DNA from: Candidatus Nanopelagicales bacterium
Lineage (GTDB): Bacteria > Actinomycetota > Actinomycetes > S36-B12 > GCA-2699445
Direction of reading: 5' to 3'
Length of the DNA: 64,000 nt
Assembly: GCA_037045355.1 (NCBI GenBank)
Contig: JBAOHO010000014.1
Span: 1 to 64,000, forward strand
In this document: in pieces, positions 32,909 to 42,602 of the stretch
Position numbering within the stretch: the stretch's first letter is position 1
Layout of the letters: each line of letters starts with the position of its first letter
Position numbers and translations under genes: made by a program
The notes under the pieces: model-generated
The model's input: the letters and a program-made list of their open reading frames with translations, nothing else
Told to the model about the DNA's origin: nothing
The model's database searches: none

Positions 32909-34398
32909 GCATCGATATCACCCGCAGCGCCGCCGTCGAGCTCATCGAGGAGTTGGCCGCAGGCAACCTGTCCTCCGTCGAACTCACGCAGGCTCACTTG
33001 AACCGGATCGCCGAGGTCGACGGCGAGATCCATGCATTCCTGCACGTCGATGCCGAGGGTGCGTTGGCCACCGCCGCCGAGGCCGACCGATTGCGGTCGC
33101 GGGGGGCGGACCTGCCACTCCTGGCCGGCATTCCCATCGCGTTGAAGGACGTCCTCGCGATGAAGGGGGTACCCACGACGGTGGGTTCCCGCATTCTCGA
33201 GGGGTGGCACCCGCCCTACGACGCCACTGTCGTGGCGCGGCTACGCGCCGCCCACATGCCGATCCTGGGCAAGACCAACATGGACGAGTTCGCCATGGGC
33301 TCGTCCACCGAGCATTCCGCCTACGGGCCGACCCGCAACCCCTGGGACACCACGCGCATCCCCGGTGGGTCCGGAGGCGGCTCCGCGGCCGCGCTCGCGG
33401 CCTTCGAGGCCCCGCTCGCGATCGGGACCGATACCGGCGGATCCATCCGGCAACCGGCTGCTGTCACAGGCACTGTGGGGGTCAAGCCCACCTATGGCGG
33501 GGTGTCCCGTTACGGCCTGGTGGCGTTGGCCAGTTCACTGGATCAGGCCGGCCCGTGCGCGCGGCAGGTCATCGGCGCCGCGATGCTGCACCAGGTCATC
33601 GGGGGGCATGACCCTCTCGACTCCACCTCGAACGACCGCCCACTGCCCGATCTCGTCCGAGCCGCCCGCGAGGGCGATGTCCGTGGCATGCGCATCGGAC
33701 TCGTCAAGGAACTCGGCGGTGAGGGTTACCAGCAGGGAGTGCGCAATCGGTTCGCCGAGGCCGTCGACATCCTCAGCGGGCTGGGGGCCGATGTCGTCGA
33801 GGTCTCGTGCCCCAACTTCCGCTACGCGCTGGGGGCCTACTACCTGATCCTGCCGAGTGAGGCGTCGAGCAATCTCGCCCGATTCGACGGAATGCGGTAC
33901 GGACTGCGAGTCGGTGACGACGGCCGGGCGGGCGTGGAACAGGTCATGGCGGAGACCCGAGCGGCCGGATTCGGGGACGAGGTCAAGCGCCGCATCATGC
34001 TGGGGACGTACGCATTGTCGTCCGGCTACTACGACGCCTACTACGGTCAAGCCCAGAAAGTGCGCACACTCGTCCAGCGGGATTTCGATGCGGCCTTCGC
34101 GGACTGTCACGTCCTGATCTCCCCGACCTGCCCGACGACGGCGTTCCCCCTCGGCGAGAAACTGGACGATCCGCTGGCCATGTATCTCAACGACATCGCC
34201 ACGATCCCGGTCAACCTGGCCGGCAACGCCGCCATGTCGCTGCCGATCGGATTGGCTGACGAGGACGGTCTCCCCGTGGGAATGCAGATCATGGCGCCGC
34301 ACCACTGCGACGACAGGTTGTACGGCGTGGGGATGGTCCTCGAGGAGGCGCTCGAGGACAAGTGGGGGTACCGACTGCTCGAGAAGGTGGGACTGTGA
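32905..34398 (+). CDS. gatA: Aspartyl/glutamyl-tRNA amidotransferase subunit A
   Basis: 497 residues, amidase-signature family. It releases ammonia from glutamine for the amidation. The catalytic Lys is in GIPIALKDVLAMKGVPTT, and the Ser-cis-Ser pair in PGGSGGGSAAALAAFEAPLA with IGTDTGGSIRQPAA. The C-terminal region SLPIGLADEDGLPVGMQIMA is typical. It is translationally coupled to gatC (ATGA) and gatB (GTGA). Confidence 0.97.
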   Translation: MSIDITRSAAVELIEELAAGNLSSVELTQAHLNRIAEVDGEIHAFLHVDAEGALATAAEADRLRSRGADLPLLAGIPIALKDVLAMKGVPTTVGSRILEGWHPPYDATVVARLRAAHMPILGKTNMDEFAMGSSTEHSAYGPTRNPWDTTRIPGGSGGGSAAALAAFEAPLAIGTDTGGSIRQPAAVTGTVGVKPTYGGVSRYGLVALASSLDQAGPCARQVIGAAMLHQVIGGHDPLDSTSNDRPLPDLVRAAREGDVRGMRIGLVKELGGEGYQQGVRNRFAEAVDILSGLGADVVEVSCPNFRYALGAYYLILPSEASSNLARFDGMRYGLRVGDDGRAGVEQVMAETRAAGFGDEVKRRIMLGTYALSSGYYDAYYGQAQKVRTLVQRDFDAAFADCHVLISPTCPTTAFPLGEKLDDPLAMYLNDIATIPVNLAGNAAMSLPIGLADEDGLPVGMQIMAPHHCDDRLYGVGMVLEEALEDKWGYRLLEKVGL

Positions 34399-35909
34399 GC
34401 ACGGCAGGGGAGACGCTGGCAGACTACGACGATGCTGTGAGCCGGTACGAGCCAGTCATCGGACTGGAAGTCCATGTCGAACTGGGTACCGCGTCCAAGA
34501 TGTTCTGCGGCTGTCCCACCGCTTTCGGGGCGATCGCCAACACGCAGGTCTGCCCGGTGTGCTTGGGCTTGCCGGGCTCCATGCCGGTCGTGAACCAGGC
34601 CGCGATCGAGTCGACCATCCGGATGGGATTGGCCCTCAACTGCACCATCGCCGCGTGGTGTCGGTTCGCCCGCAAGAACTACTTCTATCCGGACATGCCG
34701 AAGGACTACCAGATCAGTCAGTACGACGAACCGTTGTGCACCGATGGCTATCTCGACGTCGCAGTCCCGACCGACGACGGCATCACGACCGTCCGAGTCG
34801 AGATCGAACGGGTCCACATGGAGGAGGACACCGGCAAACTCACGCACACGGGTGGTGAAACGGGCCGCATCCACGGAGCCGACTACAGCCTCGTCGACTA
34901 CAACCGGGCGGGGATACCGCTGGTCGAGATCGTCACGAAACCTGTCACGGGAACCGGGGCCCTGGCTCCCGCCGTGGCCCGCGCCTACGTGACTACCCTG
35001 CGCGACATCATGCGATCTCTGGGCGTCTCCGACGTCCGGATGGAGGAAGGCTCACTGCGCTGCGATGCCAACGTATCCCTCGCACCGGCGGGCGCCCCGT
35101 GGGGGACCCGCACCGAGACCAAGAACGTCAACTCGCTGCGCTCCGTGGAGCGGGCGGTCACTTTCGAAATCCGGCGTCAGGCGGTGGTCCTCGATTCCGG
35201 TGACCGGATCGTCCAGGAAACCCGCCACTTCCACGAGGACACCGGTACGACCACCTCCGGGCGTTCCAAAGAGGAGGCCGAGGACTACCGCTACTTCCCG
35301 GAACCTGACCTGCTGCCCGTGGCCCCCGACCCCGCATGGGTCGAGCAGTTGCGGGCGACGCTGCCCGAGCTGCCCGCGGTGCGGCGGACCCGACTCCAGC
35401 AGGCCTGGGGGATTTCCGACTTCGACATGGACTCGGTCATCAACGCGGGGGCACTCGATCTCGTCGAACAGACGGTGGCCGCCGGAGCCGACCAAGCAGG
35501 TGCCCGCAAGTGGTGGCTGGGTGAGTTGTCCCGACTGGCGCGCGAGCAGTCCGTGGATCTGGGGGAGTTGGGGGTGGCTCCCGCCGATGTGGCTCGGGTG
35601 GAGGAACTCGTCGCTTCCGGATCACTCAACGACAAGTTGGCCCGCCAGGTCTTCGAGGGGATGGTGGCAGGCGAAGGGTCTCCCGATGACGTCGTGACCG
35701 CGCGCGGTCTCGAACTGGTCTCCGACGACGGCGCGCTGCTCGTCGCCATCGATGAGGCGATTGCCGCCAACGCCGATGCCGTCGCCAAGATCAAGGACGG
35801 CAAAGTCCAGGCAGCCGGTGCCATCATCGGTGCTGTCATGAAGGCAACCCGGGGGCAGGCCGATGCCGCCCGCGTGCGCGAGTTGCTGATGGACCGACTA
35901 GGTCACTGA
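34395..35909 (+). CDS. gatB: Aspartyl/glutamyl-tRNA amidotransferase subunit B
   Basis: 504 residues from GTG 34395, which overlaps the gatA stop. YEPVIGLEVHVELGTASKMF opens the kinase-like cradle. KNYFYPDMPKDYQISQYDEP is the diagnostic GatB block, and ADYSLVDYNRAGIPLVEIVT follows. The C-terminal YqeY-like tail domain ends with KATRGQADAARVRELLMDRL. It binds tRNA and phosphorylates the misacylated amino acid before transfer of ammonia from GatA. Confidence 0.97.
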   Translation: MSTAGETLADYDDAVSRYEPVIGLEVHVELGTASKMFCGCPTAFGAIANTQVCPVCLGLPGSMPVVNQAAIESTIRMGLALNCTIAAWCRFARKNYFYPDMPKDYQISQYDEPLCTDGYLDVAVPTDDGITTVRVEIERVHMEEDTGKLTHTGGETGRIHGADYSLVDYNRAGIPLVEIVTKPVTGTGALAPAVARAYVTTLRDIMRSLGVSDVRMEEGSLRCDANVSLAPAGAPWGTRTETKNVNSLRSVERAVTFEIRRQAVVLDSGDRIVQETRHFHEDTGTTTSGRSKEEAEDYRYFPEPDLLPVAPDPAWVEQLRATLPELPAVRRTRLQQAWGISDFDMDSVINAGALDLVEQTVAAGADQAGARKWWLGELSRLAREQSVDLGELGVAPADVARVEELVASGSLNDKLARQVFEGMVAGEGSPDDVVTARGLELVSDDGALLVAIDEAIAANADAVAKIKDGKVQAAGAIIGAVMKATRGQADAARVRELLMDRLGH

Positions 35910-36056
35910 GAAGACACGGCCCGAGTGGGAGGGTGCCTGACTGGCGCCCGGTCGGGTGACAACTGCCGCCCGCGCTCGGGAAGGCAAGAAGCTCAGGAGT
36001 GCCCATCGAGGGCGGTGAACTGGCAAGGTCGGACTGCGCAGACCCAGGAGGTTCCC

Positions 36057-37310
36057 ATGGCCGCAGATCTGGACACCACCGTCATCAGGGACGCACTCGC
36101 GAACGAGGACTACCTCACCGTGATTCGCGAAGTGCGCGATGCCGTGAAGGCCGACCCCGTCGCGGCCATCTCGGACCCCGTGATCAACGAGTGGCTGGGC
36201 CGGCGCTATCGCGACATCTTCCTGCAAGAGGCCGTATCCGACGCCAGGACCGTGAAGAACTCGCAGGCCCCCTTCCCCCTGAGCATGGTGGACAAGCGCA
36301 CCGTCCGGCAGAAGCTGGCCCAGCGCATGGTCAAGACCATCGCTGCCGACGAGGTCGCGGCCGAACTACCACCTGCCCAGCCGGGGCCACTGGGCAACAC
36401 CACGATCGTGTTCGCGCCGGGGCTGCTCACCGGGCTGCTACCGGTACTCGCGTTCCAGTCGGTCTGGCCGCAGATCCAGTCGAGGTTCGGGATCCGGGTG
36501 ATCGCCGTCGACGCCCATCCCATGGCATCGACCGAGTCGAACGTGAAGGATCTCGAGAACGCGATCGAGAGAGGTATCGGCGTTCGCACGGATGTGGAAG
36601 GCGGATTCATCACGGCTGATGACGATCCGACACCGCCGCAGGGAGGCGTGTTCCTGATCGGCTACTCGAAAGGCTCGCCCGACATCCTGACCCTTCTCGC
36701 CCGGCGCCCCGACTTGGCCCCCCGGATCAGGGGATTCGCGGCCTGGGCAGGAGCGGTGCGGGGCTCGTACGCCGCGAACGACATCTACAACCAGATCAAG
36801 GACCTTCCTGAGTACGACGCGGTCAAGACGATGTCCGGAACGGTGGGCAAGTTGCTCCTGCGGATGGCGCCGATCATCCAGATCGAACGAGTCGATCGCC
36901 GACTGGACGAGTACGACTTCAAAGGAGCTCTGCAGTCACTCACGACGTGGTACCGAGATGACTTCCTCGAGAAGAACCAGCAACTCCTCATGGATCTGGG
37001 TATCCCGATGTTCTATTTCAGCGGGGCCACCACGATCTTCGAGGTTCCCTGGTTCCAGGTCCAGGGCACTTTCGACCTGGCGAAGTACGACCTCGAGAAC
37101 GACATGCAACTCACCCAGGACCAAACGAAGCCACCGTTGCCGTTCGCGCCACACCTCGCGAAGTTCCGCGCCAATCACTGGGACCTGTCCTACGACACGT
37201 TCCCCTGGTACGCGACCTTGGGATCCACAAAACTCAAGAATCCCTTCGCCCGAGAGCCCGCCATCGCCGCGATCATCTTGTTCATGAGCGAGATCGGGAT
37301 CCTGGACTGA
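36057..37310 (+). CDS. Putative alpha/beta-hydrolase-like protein
   Basis: 417 residues from ATG 36057, with a strong RBS (aggagg) 7 nt upstream. I see a possible alpha/beta hydrolase core: TTIVFAPGLLTGLLPVLAFQ near residue 112, an elbow-like GVFLIGYSKGSPDILTLLAR (G-x-S-x-G) around residue 200, and GFAAWAGAVRGSYAAND after it. The last third (PWFQVQGTFDLAKYDLENDM; HLAKFRANHWDLSYDTFPWY) is unfamiliar; its His could complete a triad. No signal peptide or membrane segment is clear. Reaction and substrate are unknown. It is a single gene downstream of gatB, with its own RBS. Confidence 0.6.
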   Translation: MAADLDTTVIRDALANEDYLTVIREVRDAVKADPVAAISDPVINEWLGRRYRDIFLQEAVSDARTVKNSQAPFPLSMVDKRTVRQKLAQRMVKTIAADEVAAELPPAQPGPLGNTTIVFAPGLLTGLLPVLAFQSVWPQIQSRFGIRVIAVDAHPMASTESNVKDLENAIERGIGVRTDVEGGFITADDDPTPPQGGVFLIGYSKGSPDILTLLARRPDLAPRIRGFAAWAGAVRGSYAANDIYNQIKDLPEYDAVKTMSGTVGKLLLRMAPIIQIERVDRRLDEYDFKGALQSLTTWYRDDFLEKNQQLLMDLGIPMFYFSGATTIFEVPWFQVQGTFDLAKYDLENDMQLTQDQTKPPLPFAPHLAKFRANHWDLSYDTFPWYATLGSTKLKNPFAREPAIAAIILFMSEIGILD

Positions 37311-37352
37311 GCCGAGGACCAGTGCATCAGGGCCGCGGCGCAACACCACCCG

Positions 37353-38300
37353 CTACAGCAGTTCGGCGCTGACATCCTCGCCGGCGAGTTGACGCAGGTC
37401 GAGGTCGCTCAAGGAGAGTTCCCCCGCGCGGGCATTCTCCTCCACGTGCTCCGGCTGTCGGGTGCCGGCGACGGGGATGATGTGATCGCCCTGCGCAAGG
37501 ACCCAGGCGAGGGATACCTGGCTCGCGGTCGCCCGATGGCGACGCGCCACCGCCTTCGCGGCTGCCACCTGATGGCCGGCCTGCGCCATCGACTCCGTCG
37601 TGAACTCCGGCAGCTTGGAGCGCAGATCGGTCCAGTCGAAGCGCCGCGATGAAGGGATCGTCCCGGTCAGGACTCCGCGGCCGAGCGGGCTGGTGGCCAG
37701 CACACTGATGGCCCGAGCACCGCACCAGTCGACCAGTCGACGGGAGCGCTGGTTCCACAACGAGAACTCAGCGAAGACGGCAGTCACCGGAAAGCGCTGT
37801 TGCAGGAAACTCACCACGCGGATGTCGTCGGTCACGACTCCGAGGGAGCGCACTGTGCCCGCAGTGACGAGGTCTGCCATCGCCCCCCACGTTTCCGACA
37901 ACGGGACATCCGGGTCGATGGTGTGCAGCGAATAGAGGTCGATGCGGTCAGCGCCCAGACGTCGCAGCGATTCGGTGGCCGCACTGGTGATGTGCTCAGG
38001 GCGGCCGTTGCGCAGCAAGGCCCCGTCGGAGCGCCCCACGAGCCCCACCTTCGTGGACAGAATAGCCTCGGGGCGGCTCGCAGTGGCCCGGCCGACCAGG
38101 AGTTCGTTGGTGGCGGGGCCATAGGAATCGGCGGTGTCGACCAGGGTCATGCCCAAGTCCAGCGCCCGCTGGATCGCGGCAACCGATCGATCATCGTTTC
38201 GTTGCTTGACGTCGTAGACCCCCGTCATCGACATGCAGCCCAGGGCGATCCCACCGACCTCGAACCCCCAGGAACCCAGTCGACGTGGTGCAACGTGCAT
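37353..38300 (-). CDS. Aldo/keto reductase
   Basis: 315 residues. The NADPH-dependent TIM-barrel oxidoreductase tetrad can be placed: Asp and Tyr in TLVDTADSYGPATNELLVGR, Lys in ILSTKVGL, His in DLYSLHTIDPDVPLSETW. Cofactor-binding SPLGRGVLTGTI and IIPVAGTRQPEHVEENA are typical of the AKR11/12-like bacterial group. The start at 38300 is supported by TAGAGT 6 nt upstream. It is divergent from the PHP-domain gene. The physiological carbonyl substrate is not known. Confidence 0.9.
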   Translation of the reverse strand: MHVAPRRLGSWGFEVGGIALGCMSMTGVYDVKQRNDDRSVAAIQRALDLGMTLVDTADSYGPATNELLVGRATASRPEAILSTKVGLVGRSDGALLRNGRPEHITSAATESLRRLGADRIDLYSLHTIDPDVPLSETWGAMADLVTAGTVRSLGVVTDDIRVVSFLQQRFPVTAVFAEFSLWNQRSRRLVDWCGARAISVLATSPLGRGVLTGTIPSSRRFDWTDLRSKLPEFTTESMAQAGHQVAAAKAVARRHRATASQVSLAWVLAQGDHIIPVAGTRQPEHVEENARAGELSLSDLDLRQLAGEDVSAELL

Positions 38301-38306
38301 GGCGGA

Positions 38307-38312
38307 ACTCTA
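38307..38312 (-). promoter_or_regulatory. Putative -10 box (TAGAGT), leaderless mRNA
   Basis: On the minus strand TAGAGT ends 6 nt before ATG 38300. Confidence 0.55.
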
Positions 38313-38353
38313 TGTCCCCGGTGGTCTGCCCGTGAAACGGGTTCAATGGTGGG

Positions 38354-39124
38354 GTGATCGACCTCCACTGTCACATCTTGCCCGGGTTGGACGACGGCCC
38401 TACGGACATGCGCCACAGCGTCGAGATGGCGGCACAGGCGGACCGCGACGGGATTCACACCATCTGTGCCACCCCGCACATCCGACACGATCACGACGTC
38501 CGGATCCACGAGCTCCCTGACCGCATTGCAGTTCTCAATGAGGCAATCGCCCAAGCGGGGGGAGCCGCGCACATCATCAGTGGGGGGGAGGTCGCCGAGA
38601 CGATCGTCGAGCACTTGTCCGACGCCGAACTGCGAGTCGTGTCCCTGGGCGGAGGGGGTCGCTGGATCCTTCTGGAGCCGAAACCGGGACCGCTCAGTGA
38701 CTCGCTGGACCATGCGGTCGTCACGCTGCGCCGGAGAGGCTTCCATTCGCTGATCGCCCACCCCGAGCGTCATCTCGGAGTGGACATGCTCGAACGCCTC
38801 GCCCGGCTCGTGCGCGAGGGCGCTCTCATCCAGGCGACCGCGGCGACGATGTGCGAACCACCCGCCAGTCGCGGCATGGCGATCCTCGCTCGCGCCGGAC
38901 TGATCCATGTGCTGAGCAGCGATGCTCACCATCCCCGGGTGGGGCGCGAGGTGGCCATTGCGGAAGGCCTCCAGGTTCTGGGTCGTATCGATCCCCCGGG
39001 CCAGTTCCTCCCGTGGGTCCGCGACGTCGCACCGGCGGCCATGATCGCCGGCAAGGAGGTCGCGTCCCCGTACCCGCCCGAGGGGATACCACCGCCGGCG
39101 AAGGACGGCGCTACTGCCGGTTGA
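38354..39124 (+). CDS. PHP-domain phosphatase-like protein (CpsB/CapC type)
   Basis: 256 residues from GTG 38354. MIDLHCHILPGLDDGPTDMR and ICATPHIRHDHD give the metal-binding His clusters of PHP-family tyrosine phosphatases such as CpsB/YwqE. SLIAHPERHLG and HVLSSDAHHPRVGREVAIAE provide the remaining metal ligands. In Firmicutes such enzymes dephosphorylate capsule-regulating tyrosine kinases. No kinase or capsule locus is visible here, so the target is open. The 3' end overlaps the convergent PfkB gene by 14 bp. Confidence 0.85.
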   Translation: MIDLHCHILPGLDDGPTDMRHSVEMAAQADRDGIHTICATPHIRHDHDVRIHELPDRIAVLNEAIAQAGGAAHIISGGEVAETIVEHLSDAELRVVSLGGGGRWILLEPKPGPLSDSLDHAVVTLRRRGFHSLIAHPERHLGVDMLERLARLVREGALIQATAATMCEPPASRGMAILARAGLIHVLSSDAHHPRVGREVAIAEGLQVLGRIDPPGQFLPWVRDVAPAAMIAGKEVASPYPPEGIPPPAKDGATAG

Positions 39125-40040
39125 TCGTGATCTGGGGGATCAACTGCTCGACCATCGTGCGCATGCCGGTGCCCAACCCGTGCCGCAGGAAATTCGCGGC
39201 TCCCGCGGCCATGCCCACCGTCAAAGTGGTGAGCCAAGGCTGGCCGGCAGCCCAAGAAGCCGCGATGCCCCCCATCATCGAATCCCCGCAGCCCTCAGGT
39301 GAACCGTGGTCGAATCGGGGCGGCACCAACTGGACCGTGTGGCCGTCGTTGGCGGTGGCGTAGGCGGGTCGGCCGCCGCGTGTGACGATCACCGATCGCG
39401 CGCCGTGCACTCGGAGGCGATCAACTGCAGCACTGCGTTCTTGCGGTTCGCCGACGGGGCCAGTAACGAACTGCGCCAGCTCCCAGTCGTTCAACTTCAC
39501 CAGATCGGGCTGGCCGGGGAGCGCGGCATCCAGTCGAGGTGGGGAGAGGTCCACCAGGACGGGAGTGCCGGTACTGCGTACATCGGCGACCAGATTGCGA
39601 TAGAAGTCCCCTGGCAATGCGTCGCCGGGCAGGGGATTGGTGACGACAAGAACATCCGCGGCCATGGCTGCGGACACGGTGGTGGAGAACAGGTCGTCGA
39701 GCTCGTGGCGCGACATGGGTGTGCTCCAGGCCGTTGCGATAGGTCGCCGGTCACCGGTGCGGCGATCGATGACATAGCAGCCGCTGGCGGCCGTTGTTCG
39801 GATCAAGCGCTGCTCGAATGGGAGTCCGGCCAGAAGAGCTGTGACGACGGTGCCCGTCTCGCCTCCAGCGGTTCCGCAGAGCACCGGTTCAGCACCCAGT
39901 TCCCCGGCCATTCGCGCGACCCAGACTCCCTGGCCTCCGGCGTGTACGTGGATGTCGTCGCTGTCGCCGGTGGTCCGCGTCTCAACCGTGATGGTCAGGA
40001 TGGGATGCGGCCCGAACACGGCCACCCGCGGACTGTCCAT
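39111..40040 (-). CDS. PfkB-family carbohydrate kinase (1-phosphofructokinase-like)
   Basis: 309 residues from ATG 40040. VAVFGPHPILTITVETRT and IHVHAGGQGVWVARMAGELG fit the substrate-binding N terminus of 1-phosphofructokinase/tagatose-6-phosphate kinase relatives. LVKLNDWELAQFVTG and RSVIVTRGGRPAYA follow. The anion hole reads GSPEGCGDSMMGGIA, that is G-C-G-D rather than the usual G-A-G-D, with the catalytic Asp kept. The start is backed by GATACT 6 nt upstream. The sugar substrate is not certain, and no PTS or sugar operon is adjacent. Confidence 0.8.
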   Translation of the reverse strand: MDSPRVAVFGPHPILTITVETRTTGDSDDIHVHAGGQGVWVARMAGELGAEPVLCGTAGGETGTVVTALLAGLPFEQRLIRTTAASGCYVIDRRTGDRRPIATAWSTPMSRHELDDLFSTTVSAAMAADVLVVTNPLPGDALPGDFYRNLVADVRSTGTPVLVDLSPPRLDAALPGQPDLVKLNDWELAQFVTGPVGEPQERSAAVDRLRVHGARSVIVTRGGRPAYATANDGHTVQLVPPRFDHGSPEGCGDSMMGGIAASWAAGQPWLTTLTVGMAAGAANFLRHGLGTGMRTMVEQLIPQITINRQ

Positions 40041-40046
40041 GCCGCC

Positions 40047-40052
40047 AGTATC
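40047..40052 (-). promoter_or_regulatory. Putative -10 box (GATACT), leaderless mRNA
   Basis: On the minus strand GATACT ends 6 nt before ATG 40040. Confidence 0.48.
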
Positions 40053-40109
40053 CGCCCCGGAGAGCACCGATCGCGCGCGTCGGACGCGCGCCTGGGCCAG
40101 GATGATCTC

Positions 40110-41603
40110 GTGGGCTCCGAGCACGTCGACATCATCGTCGTAGGCGCGGGTCTGAGCGGGATCGGGGCTGCCTGCCATCTCGCGCGACGAATGCCGTCTC
40201 GCAGCGTGGCGATCCTCGAAGCGCGCGATCGGATGGGGGGGACCTGGGACCTGTTCCGGTATCCGGGAGTGCGCTCCGATTCGGACATGTACACCCTGGG
40301 CTACGCCTTCGAGCCCTGGACCCACGCGGACTCGATCGCATCGGGATCCGTGATTCTGGAGTACATCGCCGAGACCGCACGCAAGTACGGCGTCGACCGC
40401 CGAATCCGTTACCGCAGCAAGGTCGTGGCAGCCCGTTGGTCGACTGCGCAGTCGCTTTGGACCGTGGAGATCGAGGATCCGGATACGGGGCATCGTTCGA
40501 CCATGACGTGCCGGTTCCTCTACGGCTGCACGGGCTACTACCGCTACGACCACGGCTACACCCCGGACATCCCGGGGTTGGGTGACTTCGCAGGCGCCGT
40601 GGTGCACCCGCAACACTGGCCGACTGATCTCGACGTCACCGGCAGGCGGGTTGTCGTCGTCGGTAGTGGCGCGACAGCAGTGACGCTGGTGCCGGCTCTG
40701 GCTGCGAAGGCCGGTCACGTGACCATGCTGCAGCGCTCCCCGACGCACATCCTGCCCATGCCGGCCAAGGATCCGATCGCCGATCGTTTGCGGGCCGGCC
40801 TGCCGCAGCCAGTTGCCTACGGCATGGTGCGGTGGAAGAACATCCTCTGGTCGCAACTGTCGTTTCAGTTGAGTCAGCGCCGACCCGAGGGGGTGCGCAG
40901 GTTCATCCGCGACCAGCAACGCCCACTGCTGCCGCATGGCTTCGACTTCGACACACATCTGAACCCCGACTACCGGCCTTGGGATCAGCGCCTGTGCCTG
41001 GCCGCCGACGGCGACCTGTTCGCAGCGATCCGGGAGGGCAGGGCCGACATCGTCACGGACACCATCACACGGGTCCGGGACACGGGGATCGAATTGTCGT
41101 CCGGACGCACGCTGGCGGCCGACATCGTCGTGCTGGCCACGGGGCTGACGCTGCTACCCATGGGTGGCATCCGGCTGCACGTGGACGAAGCGCGGGTCGA
41201 CTTGCCTGAGCGGGTGGCCTACAAGGGAGCGATGCTCTCGGGAGTACCGAACTTCGTGTTCACCGTGGGTTACACCAACGCCTCCTGGACACTGAAGGCC
41301 GATCTCGTGGCCGACTACTTCTGCCGACTGGTGCGGCATATGGAGCGAAATGGCTATGTGATGGCTCTGCCCGTAGCTCCACCGGCGGACGAGCCTCGCT
41401 CGCCCATCATGGAACTCAAAGCCGGCTACATCCGGCGGAGTGAGGGTGACCTCCCGTCACAGGGGTCGCGACGCCCCTGGCGGTTGCGGCAGAACTACCC
41501 CTTCGACCTGGTCACTCTGCGATACGGACGGATCCAAGACGAAGGATTGCGCCTCTATCGGCGAGCGGAAGTGCGTCCTCACGCACTGGCCGAGACGGGG
41601 TGA
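40110..41603 (+). CDS. Flavin-containing monooxygenase, Baeyer-Villiger type
   Basis: About 497 residues from GTG 40110. The first FAD motif is IIVVGAGLSGIGAACHLARR, then GGTWDLFRYPGVRSDSDMYT, the usual FMO/BVMO block. The fingerprint FxGxxxHxxxW is present as FAGAVVHPQHW, and the NADPH motif as VVVVGSGATAVTLVPALAAK. It is likely to insert oxygen into ketones or oxidise S/N atoms; mycobacterial EthA-like proteins are relatives. The start is chosen as the first codon giving the Rossmann strand at a normal distance. The 3' end overlaps the convergent hydrolase gene by 25 bp. The substrate is unknown. Confidence 0.88.
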   Translation: MGSEHVDIIVVGAGLSGIGAACHLARRMPSRSVAILEARDRMGGTWDLFRYPGVRSDSDMYTLGYAFEPWTHADSIASGSVILEYIAETARKYGVDRRIRYRSKVVAARWSTAQSLWTVEIEDPDTGHRSTMTCRFLYGCTGYYRYDHGYTPDIPGLGDFAGAVVHPQHWPTDLDVTGRRVVVVGSGATAVTLVPALAAKAGHVTMLQRSPTHILPMPAKDPIADRLRAGLPQPVAYGMVRWKNILWSQLSFQLSQRRPEGVRRFIRDQQRPLLPHGFDFDTHLNPDYRPWDQRLCLAADGDLFAAIREGRADIVTDTITRVRDTGIELSSGRTLAADIVVLATGLTLLPMGGIRLHVDEARVDLPERVAYKGAMLSGVPNFVFTVGYTNASWTLKADLVADYFCRLVRHMERNGYVMALPVAPPADEPRSPIMELKAGYIRRSEGDLPSQGSRRPWRLRQNYPFDLVTLRYGRIQDEGLRLYRRAEVRPHALAETG

Positions 41604-42487
41604 CTCTCGGCCTGTTCCCATTCCGCCCGGACGATGACATCGGCGAGCATGTCCATGATCCGATCGGGGAACTCCAGCGGCAGACAGTGGGTGCCGGGCA
41701 GGCTGTGAACCTCGGCGTGCGGGATCTGCTCCGCATAGCGCAGCACGTCCTGTTGCGACGTGAGCATGTCGATGGCCCCGGACACGATCGTGACTGGGCA
41801 CTGGATGAACGAGGGGTCCACGTAATCGTGGCGCGACAGTGCCAGGGCCAGCTGGAAGTACCACGTGAAGTCCTGCTGCTTCATCGAACTCGCCCAGGCC
41901 GAGATGTCTTCCGGATTCGCGAACGGCAGGATGAATCCGGTGTGGCGCAGCCACTCCGCGAAAGGGCGGCCGGTGGGGACAACTCGTGCGAGCAGATTGA
42001 GTGGGGAACCGAGGGCGCGACCGGCGCGGGCAACTCCGATCCCCATCGGCTTTCGCAGCGGGCGCGGCACCAGTTGGGGTGCGAACAGTGTGTCGAACGT
42101 CCCGCCCGGCACCCCGGCCACGGACAACAGCCCGGCGACCCGGTCGGGATGAATCGCGGCCAACTCGAACGCCACGTTGACTCCGAGTGACCAGGCGACG
42201 ATCACAGCCTGATCCCACCCCATGTGATCCATCAATGCGATGGCGTCCTCGGCGTGGTCCGTGATGTCGATCCGTTCAGGGTCGCTCGGTCGGTCGGAGC
42301 CCAGTGCCCCGCGGTGGTTCCATCCCGCGACCGAGTAGGGGCAGTCATCGGCGAGGAGTCGCGGCCACGCTTCGGGCGGCACTCCCATACCGTTGCACAC
42401 CAGCACGGGCGGGCCATCGGGGATGCCGTTGCGCCACGCGGTGAGTCGGGTGCCGTCCGCGGCCATGAGGTCGAACTCCTCGAGCAT
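41579..42487 (-). CDS. Alpha/beta hydrolase
   Basis: 302 residues from ATG 42487. PPVLVCNGMGVPPEAWPRLL forms the oxyanion strand and loop. VAGWNHRGALGSDRP follows. The nucleophile elbow is VIVAWSLGVNVAFELAA (A-W-S-L-G, with Ala in the first position of the G-x-S-x-G motif). CPVTIVSGAIDMLTSQQDVL carries the acid and SLPGTHCLPLEFPDRI the His. TACCCT lies 6 nt before the start, which rejects longer frames. It is convergent with the FMO gene; an ester or lactone product of the FMO could be its substrate, but this is only positional inference. Confidence 0.8.
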   Translation of the reverse strand: MLEEFDLMAADGTRLTAWRNGIPDGPPVLVCNGMGVPPEAWPRLLADDCPYSVAGWNHRGALGSDRPSDPERIDITDHAEDAIALMDHMGWDQAVIVAWSLGVNVAFELAAIHPDRVAGLLSVAGVPGGTFDTLFAPQLVPRPLRKPMGIGVARAGRALGSPLNLLARVVPTGRPFAEWLRHTGFILPFANPEDISAWASSMKQQDFTWYFQLALALSRHDYVDPSFIQCPVTIVSGAIDMLTSQQDVLRYAEQIPHAEVHSLPGTHCLPLEFPDRIMDMLADVIVRAEWEQAESHPVSASA

Positions 42488-42493
42488 TCCCTC

Positions 42494-42499
42494 AGGGTA
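42494..42499 (-). promoter_or_regulatory. Putative -10 box (TACCCT), leaderless mRNA
   Basis: On the minus strand TACCCT ends 6 nt before ATG 42487. Confidence 0.55.
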
Positions 42500-42602
42500 A
42501 GCGACCAGCCCCCAGGCAAGTGACCAGCGGGTTTGGCCAAGGTCTCCTGTCGACTCAACGCCCCGAAAGACGCAAGAAACCCCGAAAGAAGCAAGGAGGA
42601 GG

